Part shown: positions 14,665 to 16,337 of the stretch, in pieces
Numbering within the stretch: position 1 is the stretch's first letter
Layout: each line of letters opens with the position of its first letter
Origin: Pontiella sp.
Lineage (GTDB): Bacteria > Verrucomicrobiota > Kiritimatiellia > Kiritimatiellales > Pontiellaceae
Direction of reading: 5' to 3'
Length of the DNA stretch: 16,337 nt
NCBI GenBank assembly: GCA_029935255.1
Contig: JAOZKS010000010.1
Span: 3,217-19,553 of the forward strand
The notes under the pieces: generated by a model
Told to the model about the DNA's origin: nothing
The model's database searches: none
The model's input: only the letters and a program-made list of their open reading frames with translations
Translations under genes and position numbers: made by a program

Positions 14665-16275
14665 ATGGCAAAATATCTCTTTATCACTGGCGGCGTGGTT
14701 TCTTCTTTGGGTAAGGGCATCACAGCGGCATCCGTGGGTCGGCTACTGATTAACCGCGGGCTGAAGATCCGGATGCTCAAGCTCGACCCCTACCTCAACG
14801 TCGACCCCGGCACCATGAGCCCGTATCAGCATGGCGAGGTCTATGTGACAGACGACGGCGCGGAAACCGACCTCGATCTCGGACACTATGAGCGTTACAC
14901 CGGTCAACCGACCTCGCAACGGAGCAATATTACCGCTGGTAGCGTCTATTGGAATGTGCTGCAAAAAGAGCGTCGCGGCGACTATCTCGGTGCCACGATC
15001 CAGATGATTCCGCACATTTCCAACGAGATCAAGGATCGTATCCAGTCCTTGGAAGATGAAAGTCCCGATGTCATTCTCATCGAGCTCGGCGGCACAGTGG
15101 GAGACATTGAAGGGCTAATCTTCCTCGAAGCGATCCGCCAGTTGGCGCTGGAGGTTGGGCGCGACAACTCCATGTTCATCCATCTCACCTACGTCCCGTT
15201 CATTGCGGCGGCGAAAGAGGTGAAAACCAAGCCCACCCAGCAGAGCGTGGCCAAGCTGCGCGAAATCGGCATCATGCCCGACGTGCTCGTCTGCCGCACC
15301 GAGGTTGATCTCGAACAGGAGCATCTTGATAAACTTTCACTCTTCTGCAACGTGCCGAAGGATTGCGTGATCGTTGAAAAAGACGTCGAAACCTCGATCT
15401 ATGAAATTCCGCTGGTGCTCTCCAGCGCCGGGCTCGACGAAATCATCCTTAATCGCTTCCGGATCGTTAGGCCTTCGAAGCCGCTCACGGACTGGGAAAA
15501 TCTGATCAATACCATAAAGAGCCCGAAGGGTACGGTGCGCATTGCCGTCGTTGGGAAATATTCCGAGTTGCAGGATGCCTATAAATCCATCTACGAAGCG
15601 CTCTACCACGGTGGCTATGCGGCGGGCTACAAAGTCGATACCGTCAAGATGGCCGCCGAGGACATCGAAAAAGATCCCTCCATCCTCAACACCGTCGATG
15701 GCGTGCTCATTCCCGGCGGGTTTGGATCGCGCGGGATGGAAGGCAAGATCCGCGCGGCGCAGTATGCCCGCGAACACCACATTCCCTTCCTCGGAATTTG
15801 TTTGGGTCTCCAGTGTGCGGTCATCGAATTTGCCCGCAACGTCTGCGGCCTGACCGATGCACACACCACCGAGTTCGACGAGGAGCGCGGCGTGAAGACC
15901 GCGCACCCCGTCGTCTGTCTAATGGAAGAGCAGATGGATGTGGAAGAGAAGGGCGGAACCATGCGCCTCGGAGCCTGCCCCTGCGTGCTCGAAGAGGGAA
16001 CGAAAGCCTTCGCCGCCTATGGAAGCAAAAACGTATCCGAGCGCCACCGCCATCGTTATGAGGTCAACAACCACTACCGCGAGCAACTCGAAGAAAAGGG
16101 CCTCGTTCTTTCCGGTATCAATCCCGACATCGGCGTGGTCGAAATGATCGAGCTGCCCGACCATCCGTGGTACGTCGCCACCCAGGCACACCCCGAACTT
16201 AAATCCCAACCCGTCAACCCGCACCCGCTGTTCAAGGACTTCGTGGCTGCCGCCGTTAAGAAGGCGGAGGGGTAA
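14665..16275 (+). CDS. pyrG: CTP synthase
   Basis: PyrG aminates UTP to CTP using ATP and glutamine-derived ammonia. The 536-residue protein (E. coli 545) begins MAKYLFITGGVVSSLGKGI, with the ATP-binding SLGKG at 14-18. The amidoligase motifs LKLDPYLNVDPGTMSPYQHGE and TDLDLGHYERY follow. The class I glutamine amidotransferase half has PGGFGSRG, the nucleophile C379 in GICLGLQ, and the H509/E511 pair in AHPE. The chosen start is the ATG at 14665; the preceding TTG at 14662 would add only one residue. There is no strong ribosome binding site, although GGA occurs about 10 nt upstream. The gene is complete, monocistronic in this window and divergent from the autotransporter. Its codon use looks GC-richer at third positions than the autotransporter's, by eye only. 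Confidence 0.98.
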   Translation: MAKYLFITGGVVSSLGKGITAASVGRLLINRGLKIRMLKLDPYLNVDPGTMSPYQHGEVYVTDDGAETDLDLGHYERYTGQPTSQRSNITAGSVYWNVLQKERRGDYLGATIQMIPHISNEIKDRIQSLEDESPDVILIELGGTVGDIEGLIFLEAIRQLALEVGRDNSMFIHLTYVPFIAAAKEVKTKPTQQSVAKLREIGIMPDVLVCRTEVDLEQEHLDKLSLFCNVPKDCVIVEKDVETSIYEIPLVLSSAGLDEIILNRFRIVRPSKPLTDWENLINTIKSPKGTVRIAVVGKYSELQDAYKSIYEALYHGGYAAGYKVDTVKMAAEDIEKDPSILNTVDGVLIPGGFGSRGMEGKIRAAQYAREHHIPFLGICLGLQCAVIEFARNVCGLTDAHTTEFDEERGVKTAHPVVCLMEEQMDVEEKGGTMRLGACPCVLEEGTKAFAAYGSKNVSERHRHRYEVNNHYREQLEEKGLVLSGINPDIGVVEMIELPDHPWYVATQAHPELKSQPVNPHPLFKDFVAAAVKKAEG

Positions 16276-16294
16276 CCAATCTTTGGAAGGCGAC

Positions 16295-16307
16295 GCTCCG
16301 TCGGAGC
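16295..16307. repeat. Small palindrome after pyrG
   Basis: GCTCCG-T-CGGAGC is a perfect 6-bp inverted repeat 20 nt after the pyrG stop, inside a GC-rich stretch (GGCGACGCTCC...GGAGCCGCGAGG). No T-run follows, so it is more like a REP-type intergenic palindrome than a terminator. The final 62 nt of the window hold no recognisable gene. Confidence 0.4.
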
Positions 16308-16337
16308 CGCGAGGATTCAGAAAAGCGTATGGCTCCT

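Overview
The window looks like chromosomal DNA of a Gram-negative bacterium. It carries an outer-membrane beta-barrel, a lipoprotein exporter subunit and a very large type V autotransporter. The Asn/Thr/Gly-rich autotransporter with short repeats and the gene mix suggest a PVC-group bacterium, most likely Kiritimatiellota. That placement is inference from resemblance, not from a phylogenetic marker search.

Layout. (1) 1-3088, plus strand: surface-polysaccharide export. The end of an outer-membrane beta-barrel gene is followed by a hairpin/terminator, a Wzc-type tyrosine autokinase with fused chain-length (Wzz) domain, and a short Wza-like lipoprotein. (2) 3117-7149, plus strand: a tight housekeeping run nadD-rsfS-cysS-tmk-holB with gaps of 2-9 nt, covering NAD synthesis, ribosome silencing, cysteinyl-tRNA synthesis, dTMP phosphorylation and the polymerase III clamp loader. 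Only 28 nt separate it from the exporter gene, and I see no terminator there. (3) 7308-8408, minus strand: an SRAP/HMCES-type abasic-site DNA-protein crosslink gene followed by aroQ. A near-perfect 44-nt palindrome lies in frame inside the SRAP gene. (4) 8529-9377, plus strand: a fumarylacetoacetate-hydrolase-family enzyme, separated from SRAP by a 93-nt imperfect inverted repeat built from CACAGAT-like units. (5) 9401-9428: a strong bidirectional terminator. (6) 9449-14401, minus strand: a 1650-residue autotransporter. (7) 14665-16275, plus strand: pyrG (CTP synthase), divergent from the autotransporter, followed by a small palindrome at the window end.

Most genes are ordinary. The parts most worth a second look are the in-frame palindrome in the SRAP gene, which encodes the same 13-residue peptide on both strands; the CACAGAT inverted-repeat element in the SRAP/FAH divergent region; the short Wza paired with a beta-barrel and BY-kinase; and the higher-order repeats of the autotransporter passenger. 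I found no CRISPR array, transposase, rRNA or tRNA, and no convincing novel multi-gene system.
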